From Cryptomeria japonica (Eukaryota; Streptophyta; Pinopsida; Cupressales; Cupressaceae): a DNA stretch of 35,000 nucleotides. The stretch covers positions 42,501 to 77,500 of the forward strand of contig NW_026728920.1 in the NCBI RefSeq assembly GCF_030272615.1. The letters are read 5' to 3'. Numbering within the stretch: the first letter of the stretch is position 1; each line of letters starts with the position of its first letter. The notes beneath the pieces are model-generated. The model saw only the letters and a program-made list of their open reading frames with translations. It did not search any database and had not been told where the DNA came from. Positions 21,831-29,050 of the stretch are shown here, piece by piece. The position numbers were made by a program, and so were the translations under genes.

Positions 21831-22622
21831 GTTATGAGCTTGTCGCAGTGTGTACTTAGCAAACCGCGACCCACGTGCGAATCCACCCCGGCCACCCACC
21901 CCCGTCGAGGTGCACACCCTCCCTCGCGAAGTGCGCCCCGTTCGCCAAGTGTGAGCCCTGCCCGGGTGCGCGCACCTTGCTAGGGCGTCGGGTGTGCACC
22001 CGGCCCGGCCTACGTGCGTGCACCTGGACGGGGCGTCGTGTGCGTGCAGTGTCCCGTCTGCAACGCGGTGCCCACACACCACCTCGGGCGCAACGACCTG
22101 CGCTCACATGTGGGCCGAGTGCACCTTGGTGCATGTTCGGGGCGCCTCGGGTGCACGCTCGATCTTGCCCCGGTGCACCAAGGCGCTCGGTTTGCCCCGG
22201 GTGCGCACTTGGTGCAAGGTGGGCACCCAAAATAGGGATCAAGCACCAAAACACAAGTTTCGGGATGCAAAATGGGACCCAAGGACCACAAATGCGTTCC
22301 AAGACCCATGATGGGTCCACGAGAACAAAAATGTGTTCCGAGACTTAATAAACAAATATTGGGTTTTAGGAGAAGAAACATGCTCTGATGCCCAAAACGA
22401 GAATCGACCCCGAAAAGGCCACAGGCCAAAAGTGGGATGCGAGACAAAAAAAAATGGGACCCGAGGACCAAAATTGGGTTCCCAGGTCGAAGACAGGGCA
22501 ACCGGACAAGAAACGACCTCTAAGGCTCGAAATGAGTCCCGACGACTAAAACTTGACAAGAAGCACCCATCAGGCACCCAACTCGACACCCATGGGATGC
22601 CGACCCACCCGGGCTTCCACCT

Positions 22623-24292
22623 AGCACACCTTGGCACCCACCCACCCTCGCACCCAACCTCGCACCCAACTTAGCACCTTTGAACCCACATTGGCACTCA
22701 CCCTGACCCTGGCACCTTGGAACCCACATTGGCACTCACCTTGACCCTGGCACCCACCTTTGCACTCACCTTGGGACCCACCCTGGCTCCCACCTCGGCA
22801 CCCACCCAGACACCCACCTTGGTTCCTTGGCACCCACCTTGGATCCTTGGCACCCACCCCGACACCCACCTTGGCACGCAACTTGGCTACTTGCCACCCA
22901 CCTTGGCTCCTTGACGCCCACCCCGACAACCACCCCGTGACCTACCCTGGCTAGGGTTGGTGCACACCCACCCTGGTGCCCACCTTGGCACCCACCCCAT
23001 GACCCACCTTGGCACGCACCTTAGTACCCACCCTGTTACCCACCCTAGGACCCACCCCGTGACCCACCTTGGCCAGGGTGGGTGCACCCACCCTGGTGCC
23101 CACCTTGGCACCCACCCATCCTAGCACCCAGCCTGTGACCGGGCTTGGAACCCAACCTTGCACCCGTCTTGGCCAGTGTGGGTGCGCACCCATCCTGGCA
23201 CCCACGTTGTGACACACCCTTTAACCCACGCACCCTAGCAGCCACGTTGGCACCCACCTTGGAACACAACCTAGCAACTTGGCACCCACCCCGTGACCCA
23301 CCTTGGCATCCACCATAGCAGTCGCCCACTTGGCACCCACCTTGGAACCCAAGTTGGCACCCACCTCGGCACCCACCTTGACACTTGTGGACCCACCTTG
23401 CCACTCACCCTAGCATCGACCCATCCTAGCACCCACCCTGGCACCTTTGCACCCTAGCACTCACCCATCCTAGCACCTAACCTGTGACCCACCTTGACAC
23501 TCACCCTCGCACCCACCTTGGAACCCAACCTAGCACCCACCCACCCTGACACCAACCCTAGCACCTACCCACCCTTGCACCCACCCTGTGACCCATCTTG
23601 GCACCCACCCATCCTACCACTCAACCTATCACCCACCTTCTCACCCACCTTGGCATCCACCTTAGCACCCACCCACACTGGCACCTTGGCACCCACCTCG
23701 GGCAAGGTGGGTGCACACCCACCCTGACACCCAATTTAGAACCAACCGAGCATGTTACCCACCTTGGCACCCACATTGCAGCCCACCCTAGTACCCACCC
23801 TATGACCCACATTGGCATCCACACCCTAGCACCCAGGCACCTCGACACCCGCCTTGACACGCACCCTAGCACTAAACCTGTGACCCACCTTGGAACTCAC
23901 CCTAGAACCCACCCACCCTGTGAACCACCTTGGCATCCACCTTAGCACCCACCCACCTTGGCACCCACTCTAGCACTCACCCATCCTAACACCCAACTTG
24001 TTACCCACCTTGGCACCCGCCCTCGCGTCCACCTTGAAACCCACCCTAGCACCCACCCACGCAGGAGCCCACCTTGGCACCCAACCTAACACCCACGCAT
24101 CCTGGCACCCAACTTGTGACCCACCTTGGAACCCACCCTAGTACCCACCTTTGAACCCACTATATCACCAACCCACCTTGGCACCCACCCTATGACCCTC
24201 TTTGGAATCCACCCTAGCACGCACCCACCCTGGCACCCACCATGGAGCGCACCCTAGCACCCACCCACCTCGGCACGCACCTCAACACCCAC
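22623..24292. repeat. Expanded CCCACC/TTGGCA minisatellite next to the 35S promoter region
   Basis: Starts like the minisatellite of the other units but runs on for about 1.67 kb instead of 0.46 kb. After 23085 the repeats are more diverged (CCCATCCTAGCACCCA, ACCCTGTGACCCACC, CACCCACCTTGGAACCC). The plus strand is C-rich and very G-poor. No gene is seen. Confidence 0.9.
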
Positions 24293-24484
24293 CTTGGTGT
24301 GCGCACTGCGCCAACCTCTCAAAGACCCTATGTGGTGCGCTCCAAAGTGTACACCTTTGGTGCGCTCCAAGGTGCGCACCTTTGGTGCACACCGAGGTGC
24401 ACACCAAAGTGTGCACCGAGGTGAGCACCAAAGTGCACTCCAAGGTGCACACCAAGGCGTGCACCTTTGGTGCGGTCAATGCAA
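24293..24484. repeat. GGTGCGCACC-like tract before the promoter array
   Basis: About ten imperfect copies of phrases such as GGTGCACACCAAAGTGTGC and GCTCCAAGGTGCGCACC. It links the minisatellite to the first promoter copy and is related in motif to the arrays of units 1-3. Confidence 0.8.
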
Positions 24485-24490
24485 ACGAAT

Positions 24491-24597
24491 TCGGAAGTTG
24501 GGGTCGATGTCCTAATCGCTGCTGCAGACTACACGTATGAGAATCGGACAAATAGCTTTATATAGGGGAGGTGTTGCGTTTGATGGGTCGACTCCCC
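24491..24597 (+). promoter_or_regulatory. Spacer promoter P1 (Pol I type)
   Basis: Upstream element TCGGAAGTTGGGG at 24491 and core TATATAGGGG at 24559-24568, matching the known plant Pol I start consensus TATATARGGGG. The spacing is 68 bp, although one extra T lies just before the core (GCTTTATATA). Possible transcript-start stem: GGGGAG 24565-24570 with CTCCCC 24592-24597. Confidence 0.75.
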
Positions 24598-24646
24598 TGG
24601 TTGTGTGCACTGCACCAACTTCAAAGACCCTGTCTTGTTTAAGAAG

Positions 24647-24754
24647 TCAAAAGTTGGGGTGGATGTCCTAATCATTGCTGCAGTCTACGCATGTATGAGA
24701 ATCAGACAAATAGCTTATATAGGGGAGGTGTTGCATTCGGTGGGTTGACTCCCC
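24647..24754 (+). promoter_or_regulatory. Spacer promoter P2 (Pol I type)
   Basis: Upstream element (TCAAAAGTTGGGG) at 24647, core at 24716-24725, spacing 69. Start stem GGGGAG 24722-24727 with CTCCCC 24749-24754. The GTCGAC motif is changed to GTTGAC. Confidence 0.75.
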
Positions 24755-24866
24755 TGGTTGTGCGCACTGCGCCAACCTCAAAGACCCCGCATAGCAGAAG
24801 AAGTCGGAAGTCGGATTTTGGTGAGCACCAAGGCGTGCACCTTTGGTGCGGTCAACGCAGACGAAT

Positions 24867-24974
24867 TCAGAAGTTGGGGTGGATGTCCTAATCGTTGTTG
24901 CAGGCTACACATGTATGAGAATCAGACAAATAGCTTATATAGGGGAGGTGTTGGGTTTGATGGGTCAACTCCCT
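24867..24974 (+). promoter_or_regulatory. Spacer promoter P3 (Pol I type)
   Basis: Upstream element (TCAGAAGTTGGGG) at 24867, core 24936-24945, spacing 69. The start stem has one wobble pair: GGGGAG 24942-24947 with CTCCCT 24969-24974. Confidence 0.75.
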
Positions 24975-25023
24975 TGGTTGTGCGCATTACGCCAACCTCA
25001 AAGACCTTGTTTTCGTTAAGAAG

Positions 25024-25131
25024 TCAAAAGTTGGGGTCAATGTCCTAATGGCTCCTGTAGGCTACACATGTATGAGAATCGGACAAATAGCTTATATAGG
25101 GGAGGTGTTGGGTTTGATGGGTCGACTCCCC
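25024..25131 (+). promoter_or_regulatory. Spacer promoter P4 (Pol I type)
   Basis: Upstream element at 25024, core 25093-25102, spacing 69. Start stem GGGGAG 25099-25104 with CTCCCC 25126-25131. Confidence 0.75.
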
Positions 25132-25180
25132 TGGTTGTGCGCATTACGTCAACCTCAAAGACCTTGTTTTCGTTAAGAAG

Positions 25181-25288
25181 TCAAAAGTTGGGGTCGATGT
25201 CCTAATTGCTCCTGTAGACTACACATGTATGAGAATCAGACAAATAGCTTATATAGGGGAGGTGTTGGGTTTGATGGGTTGACTCCCC
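25181..25288 (+). promoter_or_regulatory. Spacer promoter P5 (Pol I type)
   Basis: Upstream element at 25181, core 25250-25259, spacing 69. Start stem GGGGAG 25256-25261 with CTCCCC 25283-25288. Confidence 0.75.
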
Positions 25289-25337
25289 TAGTTGTTCGCA
25301 TTACACCAACCTCAAAGACCTTGTTTTCGTTTAGAAG

Positions 25338-25445
25338 CCGAAAGTTGGGGTCGATGTCCTAATTGCTCCTGCAGGCTACGCATGTATGAGAATCAGACAA
25401 ATAGCTTATATAGGGGAGGTGTTGGGTTTGATGGGTCGACTCCCC
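25338..25445 (+). promoter_or_regulatory. Spacer promoter P6 (Pol I type)
   Basis: Upstream element (CCGAAAGTTGGGG) at about 25338, core 25407-25416, spacing 69. Start stem GGGGAG 25413-25418 with CTCCCC 25440-25445. It is the last promoter of the 157-bp set, directly before the 38/52-bp array. Confidence 0.75.
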
Positions 25446-25555
25446 TGGTTGTGCGCATTGCGCCAACCTCAAAGACCCTGCATTGCGGATGAAGTCGAAA
25501 GTCAGAGTTTGGTGTGCTACAAGGTGTGGTCGAAGGTGCTCACCTAGGTGTGCAC

Positions 25556-26167
25556 CTTTGGAGCGCAGGAAAAGTGCCCTCCAAAAGTGCGCACCTTTGG
25601 AGTGCACAAAAGTGCCCTCCAAAAGTGCGCACCTTTGGAGCGCACAAAAGTGCCCTCCAAAAAGTGCCCTCCAAAAGTGCGCACCTTTGGAGCGCACAAA
25701 AGTGCCCTCCAAAAAGTGCCCTCCAAAAGTGCGCACCTTTGGAGTGCAGAAAAGTGCCCTCCAAAAAGTGCCCTCCAAAAGTGTGCACCTTTGGAGTGCA
25801 CAAAAGTGCCCTCCAAAAGTGCGCACCTTTGGAGCGCAGAAAAGTGCCCTCCAAAAAGTGCCCTCCAAAAGTGCGCACCTTTGGAGCGCAGAAAAGTGCC
25901 CTCCAAAAAGTGCCCTCCAAAAGTGCGCACCTTTGGAGCGCAGAAAAGTGCCCTCCAAAAAGTGCCCTCCAAAAGTGCGCACCTTTGGAGCGCAGAAAAG
26001 TGCCCTCCAAAAAGTGCCCTCCAAAAGTGCGCACCTTTGGAGCGCACAAAAGTGCCCTCCAAAAAGTGCCCTCCAAAAGTGCGCACCTTTGGAGCGCACA
26101 AAAGTGCCCTCCAAAAGTGCGCACCTTTGGAGCGCACAAAAGTGCCCTCCAAAAGTGCGCACTTTTG
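25556..26167. repeat. 38/52-bp tandem array between promoters P6 and P7
   Basis: About a dozen units: GTGCGCACCTTTGGAGCGC, then AAAAGTGCCCTCC once (38-bp units, for example 25587 to 25625) or twice (52-bp units, for example 25625 to 25677 to 25729). Long units dominate the middle and short ones the two ends. The open frames across it on both strands come from the repeat and are not genes. Confidence 0.92.
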
Positions 26168-26206
26168 GTGCGCACCAAGGCGCTGGTTCGGTCGTTGCAG
26201 GCGAGT

Positions 26207-26314
26207 TCGGAAGTTGGGGTCGATGTCCTGAGCGGAGGTGCAAACTACACAGGTGTCGGAATCGGACAAATAGCTTATATAGGGGAGGTGTATGCTTCGA
26301 TGGGTCGACTCCCC
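26207..26314 (+). promoter_or_regulatory. Spacer promoter P7 (Pol I type)
   Basis: Upstream element TCGGAAGTTGGGG at 26207, core 26276-26285, spacing 69. Start stem GGGGAG 26282-26287 with CTCCCC 26309-26314. Confidence 0.75.
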
Positions 26315-26517
26315 AGGTTGAGCGCACCGCGCCAACCTCAAAGACCCTACGGTATGGATGAAGTCGGAAGTTGGGTCCGATGACCGATTCGATTAGTAGG
26401 TATGCTCATGAGGTCGGAATTTGGGTCCGATGACCTGCCATGTGCAGGAAGGCGAATGTTGGCACTGTGCGTTGCAAGGTGCACACCAAGGTGCTGGTGC
26501 GGTCTTTTTAGTCGAGT

Positions 26518-26625
26518 TCGGAAGTTGGGGTCGATGTCCTGATCGGAGGTGCAAGCTACACAGGTGTGGGAATCGGACAAATAGCTTATATAGGGGAGGT
26601 GTATGCTTCGTTGGGTCGACTCCCC
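26518..26625 (+). promoter_or_regulatory. Spacer promoter P8 (Pol I type)
   Basis: Upstream element at 26518, core 26587-26596, spacing 69. Start stem GGGGAG 26593-26598 with CTCCCC 26620-26625. Confidence 0.75.
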
Positions 26626-26828
26626 GGGTTGAGCGCACCGCGCCAACCTCAAAGACCCTACGGTATGGATGAAGTCGGAAGTTGGGTCCGATGACCGATT
26701 CGATATGTAGGCATACTCGCGAGGTCGGAATTTGGGTCCGATGACCTGCCATGTGCAGGAAGGCGAATGTTGGCACTGTGCGTTGCAAGGTGCGCACCAA
26801 GGCGCTGGTTCGGTCGTTGCAGGCGAGT

Positions 26829-26936
26829 TCGGAAGTTGGGGTCGATGTCCTGATCGGAGGTGCAAACTACACAGGTGTGGGAATCGGACAAATAGCTTAT
26901 ATAGGGGAGGTGTATGCTTCGTTGGGTCGACTCCCC
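26829..26936 (+). promoter_or_regulatory. Spacer promoter P9 (Pol I type)
   Basis: Upstream element at 26829, core 26898-26907, spacing 69. Start stem GGGGAG 26904-26909 with CTCCCC 26931-26936. Confidence 0.75.
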
Positions 26937-27139
26937 GGGTTGAGCGCACCGCGCCAACCTCAAAGACCCTACGGTATGGATGAAGTCGGAAGTTGTGTCC
27001 GATGACCGATTCGATATGTAGGCATACTCGCGAGGTCGGAATTTGGGTCCGATGACCTGCCATGTGCAGGAAGGCGAATGTTGGGACTGTGCGTCGCAAG
27101 GTGCGCACCAAGGCGCTGGTGCCGTCGTTGCAGTCGAGT

Positions 27140-27247
27140 TCGGAAGTTGGGGTCGATGTCCTGGTCAGAGGTGCAAACTACACAGGTGTGGGAATCGGAC
27201 AAATAGCTTATATAGGGGAGGTGTATGCTTCGATGGGTCGACTCCCC
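27140..27247 (+). promoter_or_regulatory. Spacer promoter P10 (Pol I type)
   Basis: Upstream element at 27140, core 27209-27218, spacing 69. Start stem GGGGAG 27215-27220 with CTCCCC 27242-27247. Directly followed by the core-less upstream-element array. Confidence 0.75.
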
Positions 27248-27339
27248 GGGTTGAGCGCACCGCGCCAACCTCAAAGACCCTACAGTATGGATGAAGTCGG
27301 AAGTTGGGTCCGATGACCGATTCGATACGTAGGCATATT

Positions 27340-27660
27340 GGCGAGGTCTGAATTTGTGTCCGATGACCTGCCATGCGCAGGAAGGCGGAATTTGGGTCCG
27401 ATGACCGAGTTGATGGCGTGCCATGCGCAGAAAGGCGGAATTTGGGTCCGATGATCGAGTTGATGTTGATGGCCCGCCATGCACAGGAAGGCGGAATTTG
27501 GGTCCGATGACCGATTTGAAGGCGTGCCATGCGCAGAAAGGCGGAGTTTGGGTCCGATGACCGAGTTGATATTGATGGCCCGCCATGCGCAGGAAGGCGG
27601 AATTTGGGTCCGATGACCTGACATACGCATGGAGTCCGACTCGGGGGCCGATGTTCGATT
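27340..27660 (+). repeat. 50/56-bp array of promoter upstream elements without core
   Basis: TTGGGTCCGATGA-type motifs at 27354 (variant), 27392, 27442, 27498, 27548 and 27604, with spacings alternating 50 and 56 bp over most of it, each with a CCATGCGCAG(G/A)AAGGCGG phrase. The motif resembles the element that sits 68-69 bp before every TATATAGGGG core, but no core is present. By analogy with Xenopus rDNA, whose 60/81-bp enhancers are copies of promoter upstream sequence, this may be an enhancer array; that function is inferred. Confidence 0.75.
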
Positions 27661-27684
27661 CGATGACTTGCATTGTGGGTAAAG

Positions 27685-27789
27685 TCGGAAGTTGTGGTCT
27701 TTGACCCGATTCGATGACCAGACTTCGGCTGCTTGAGAATCGGACAAATAACTTATATAGGGGAGGTAGTGTTCTCGAGCATCCTCCCC
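27685..27789 (+). promoter_or_regulatory. Promoter P11 (Pol I type, promoter-proximal family)
   Basis: Upstream element TCGGAAGTTGTGG at 27685, core TATATAGGGG 27754-27763, spacing 69. AACTTATATA replaces the AGCTTATATA of P2-P10. The start stem is longer, GGGGAGG 27760-27766 with CCTCCCC 27783-27789, with a loop unrelated to that of P1-P10. It could be a gene promoter or a spacer promoter. Confidence 0.75.
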
Positions 27790-27887
27790 CCGTGCCCGTT
27801 TATGTCGATTGATGCTGGTGCTCGACTGGTTGGAGCGCTCGGATGCAAAAATCTTGCACCAGGATTTATCGATTGTGATGGACACGG
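27790..27887 (+). other. Imperfect foldback after P11
   Basis: Arms 27790-27825 and 27852-27887 match in about two thirds of positions as an inverted repeat. The position relative to the core is the same as for the near-perfect foldback after P13, so it is taken as the diverged homologue. Confidence 0.55.
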
Positions 27888-28126
27888 CAAGTCTCCTGAT
27901 TGCTATGCAGGAGCTCATCGTGAATCTCTATGCGGCCTTGGTATGGACTCGACCTGCGGAATGGTTCGGCAATGGTAGTCGCTCCAACACGTCCTTGCAA
28001 TGGCCACAGAGGTGATTCGACTAGAGCTCCAGTCTAGCTTTTGGGTTGCTTGGCGGACTGGTATAGCCGCGATCGAGTTCCGGCCATGAACGTTTTAGAT
28101 AGCTCTTGGGCTTTCTGGGACGGAAG

Positions 28127-28227
28127 TCGGAAGTTTGGGCTGTTGTCCGATTTGATGACCATTCTTCGGATGTGTGAGAATCGGACAAATAACTTATATA
28201 GGGGACTGTGTTGTCTCACGCAGCCCC
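28127..28227 (+). promoter_or_regulatory. Promoter P12 (Pol I type, promoter-proximal family)
   Basis: Upstream element TCGGAAGTTTGGG at 28127, core TATATAGGGG 28195-28204, spacing 68. The sequence after the core has changed (GGGGACTGTG), but a stem remains: GGGG 28201-28204 with CCCC 28224-28227 and, after a bulged A, CTGTGT 28206-28211 with ACGCAG 28218-28223, loop of six. Confidence 0.75.
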
Positions 28228-28229
28228 CT

Positions 28230-28328
28230 CCGTGCCCCTCTATCTCGACCGATGTTGGTGCTTGAAAGGGTTGGGATCGCTCGGATTTATAAACGTGCAC
28301 CACCATTTGTCGAGTGTGAGGGACGCGG
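28230..28328 (+). other. Imperfect foldback after P12
   Basis: Arms 28230-28264 and 28294-28328 pair at about 25 of 35 positions, with at least one further G-U pair. Homologous in position to the foldbacks after P11 and P13. Confidence 0.55.
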
Positions 28329-28615
28329 CAGGTCTCCTAAATGCTATACGGGCGCTCTCTGAGAATCTCTATCCGGCCTCGACACAGACTAGTCTTGCTG
28401 AATGGTTTGGCACTGGTAGTCGATCCAACACGTCGTTGTTGTGGCCGCCTAGGCGATTCGATTCGAGCCCCCGTCTAGCTTTTGGGTTGCTTGGCGGATT
28501 TTGCCCTATCCGCAAGTGAGCTCGGTCCCTAAACGTTCGAGAAACCCGATTGCTATGCGCCGACTCTCTTTCTTGCGAGCCTCCATCTAGCTTTTGGGTC
28601 TCTACGGAACGGAAG

Positions 28616-28719
28616 TCGGAATCTGGGACCGTTGTTTGATTCGACGAGGCAGACTACGGTTGTGCGAGAATCGGACAAATAACTTATATAGGGGAGGTGT
28701 TGACTGGAGCATTCTCCCC
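28616..28719 (+). promoter_or_regulatory. Promoter P13, most downstream: candidate 35S gene promoter
   Basis: Upstream element TCGGAATCTGGGA at 28616, core TATATAGGGG 28685-28694, spacing 69. Start stem GGGGAG 28691-28696 with CTCCCC 28714-28719. No TATATAGGGG core lies further downstream in the window, so this is the best candidate for the 35S precursor start, with everything beyond being 5' ETS. The choice among P11-P13 is inference. Confidence 0.72.
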
Positions 28720-28722
28720 CGT

Positions 28723-28810
28723 GCCCCTCTAACTCGACCAATGCTGGCGCTCGAACGGTGGTAGCGCTCGGATTTTCGTTGAGCGCCAGCATTGGTCGAT
28801 TTAGAGGGGC
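28723..28810 (+). other. Near-perfect 30-bp foldback just after P13
   Basis: Left arm 28723-28752 and right arm 28781-28810 are reverse complements with one mismatch. Past one bulged G, four more pairs (AACG/CGTT) extend it, leaving a 19-nt loop. In a transcript from P13 this would be a very stable stem some 30 nt from the 5' end, perhaps a processing or chromatin signal. It could be a small foldback element, but I see no target-site duplication. Confidence 0.85.
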
Positions 28811-29050
28811 ATGCGAGATTCCCGAATGCTATGCGAGGGCTCTAACGGAAATGTCTATTGGTTTCGGTATGGATGCAATTGCGAGTGGTTCGGCAAAGGT
28901 ATTCGTTCCGATGCGTCCATGTCGTGGCCAAATCGATAATTCGATTTGAGCCCTCGTATAGCATTTGGGTCTCTCGATGTGATTCCGCATTCCAGTCCCT
29001 TTGGGCACTGCTTGAGCCGCATCCCAGGGGGTTCCCTTCCCAATAATCTG

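Larger units (their letters stand above)
21108..23085. repeat. 5S-bearing macro-repeat, unit 4 (truncated, 1978 bp)
   Basis: Collinear with unit 3 up to GGCCAGGGTGGGTGC, which ends at 23085 (the match in unit 3 ends at 17126). There units 1-3 pass into the GGTGCGCACC array, while unit 4 continues in expanded minisatellite. It shares with unit 3 the interrupted 5S terminator and a CTCTCCAGC variant (CTCTCTAGC in units 1 and 2). The spacer 21831-22622 holds no recognisable gene. Confidence 0.93.
24485..25515. repeat. 157-bp tandem repeats, each with a Pol I-type promoter
   Basis: Six related units whose promoter cores are spaced 157, 220, 157, 157 and 157 bp. The 220-bp interval is a 157-bp unit with 63 bp inserted (GGTGCGCACC-like sequence around 24820-24860). 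Each unit holds the upstream element, TATATAGGGG, a SalI-type GTCGAC motif (changed in some units) and the phrase CCAACCTCAAAGACC. Confidence 0.9.
26168..27390. repeat. 311-bp tandem repeats, each with a Pol I-type promoter
   Basis: Four units beginning GGTGCGCACCAAGG(C/T)GCTGG at 26168, 26479, 26790 and 27101, so cores P7-P10 are exactly 311 bp apart. Each unit also holds two further copies of the upstream element without a core (TTGGGTCCGATGACC type, at 26371 and 26421, 26682 and 26732, and so on) and the phrase CCATGTGCAGGAAGGCG. Confidence 0.92.
27661..29050 (+). repeat. Three diverged promoter-proximal repeats (P11, P12, P13)
   Basis: Cores P11-P13 are 441 and 490 bp apart, and the sequence after each core is recognisably the same: a CCGTGCCC(C/G) motif, a foldback, TGCTATGC or similar, a GGCA(A/C)TGGTAGTCG-type phrase (strongest after P11 and P12), and (T/A)AGCTTTTGGGT. 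They are much more diverged than the 157- or 311-bp repeats. Parts of them are homologous to the 188-bp repeats further on. One of these cores is the likely start of the 35S precursor. Confidence 0.8.

Noticed and set aside
25483-26361. Lys/Pro/Ala-rich open frames of 250-320 codons on both strands
   Set aside because: They coincide with the 38/52-bp tandem array and occur in several frames at once.
24485-27660. CRISPR-like direct repeats
   Set aside because: Repeats are of unequal length, the sequence between them is itself repeated, there are no cas genes, and the context is plant nuclear rDNA.
28723-28810. Foldback as a MITE-type transposon insertion
   Set aside because: Flanking bases show no target-site duplication, and weaker versions of the same inverted repeat sit at the same place after P11 and P12, so it is probably part of the rDNA repeat.
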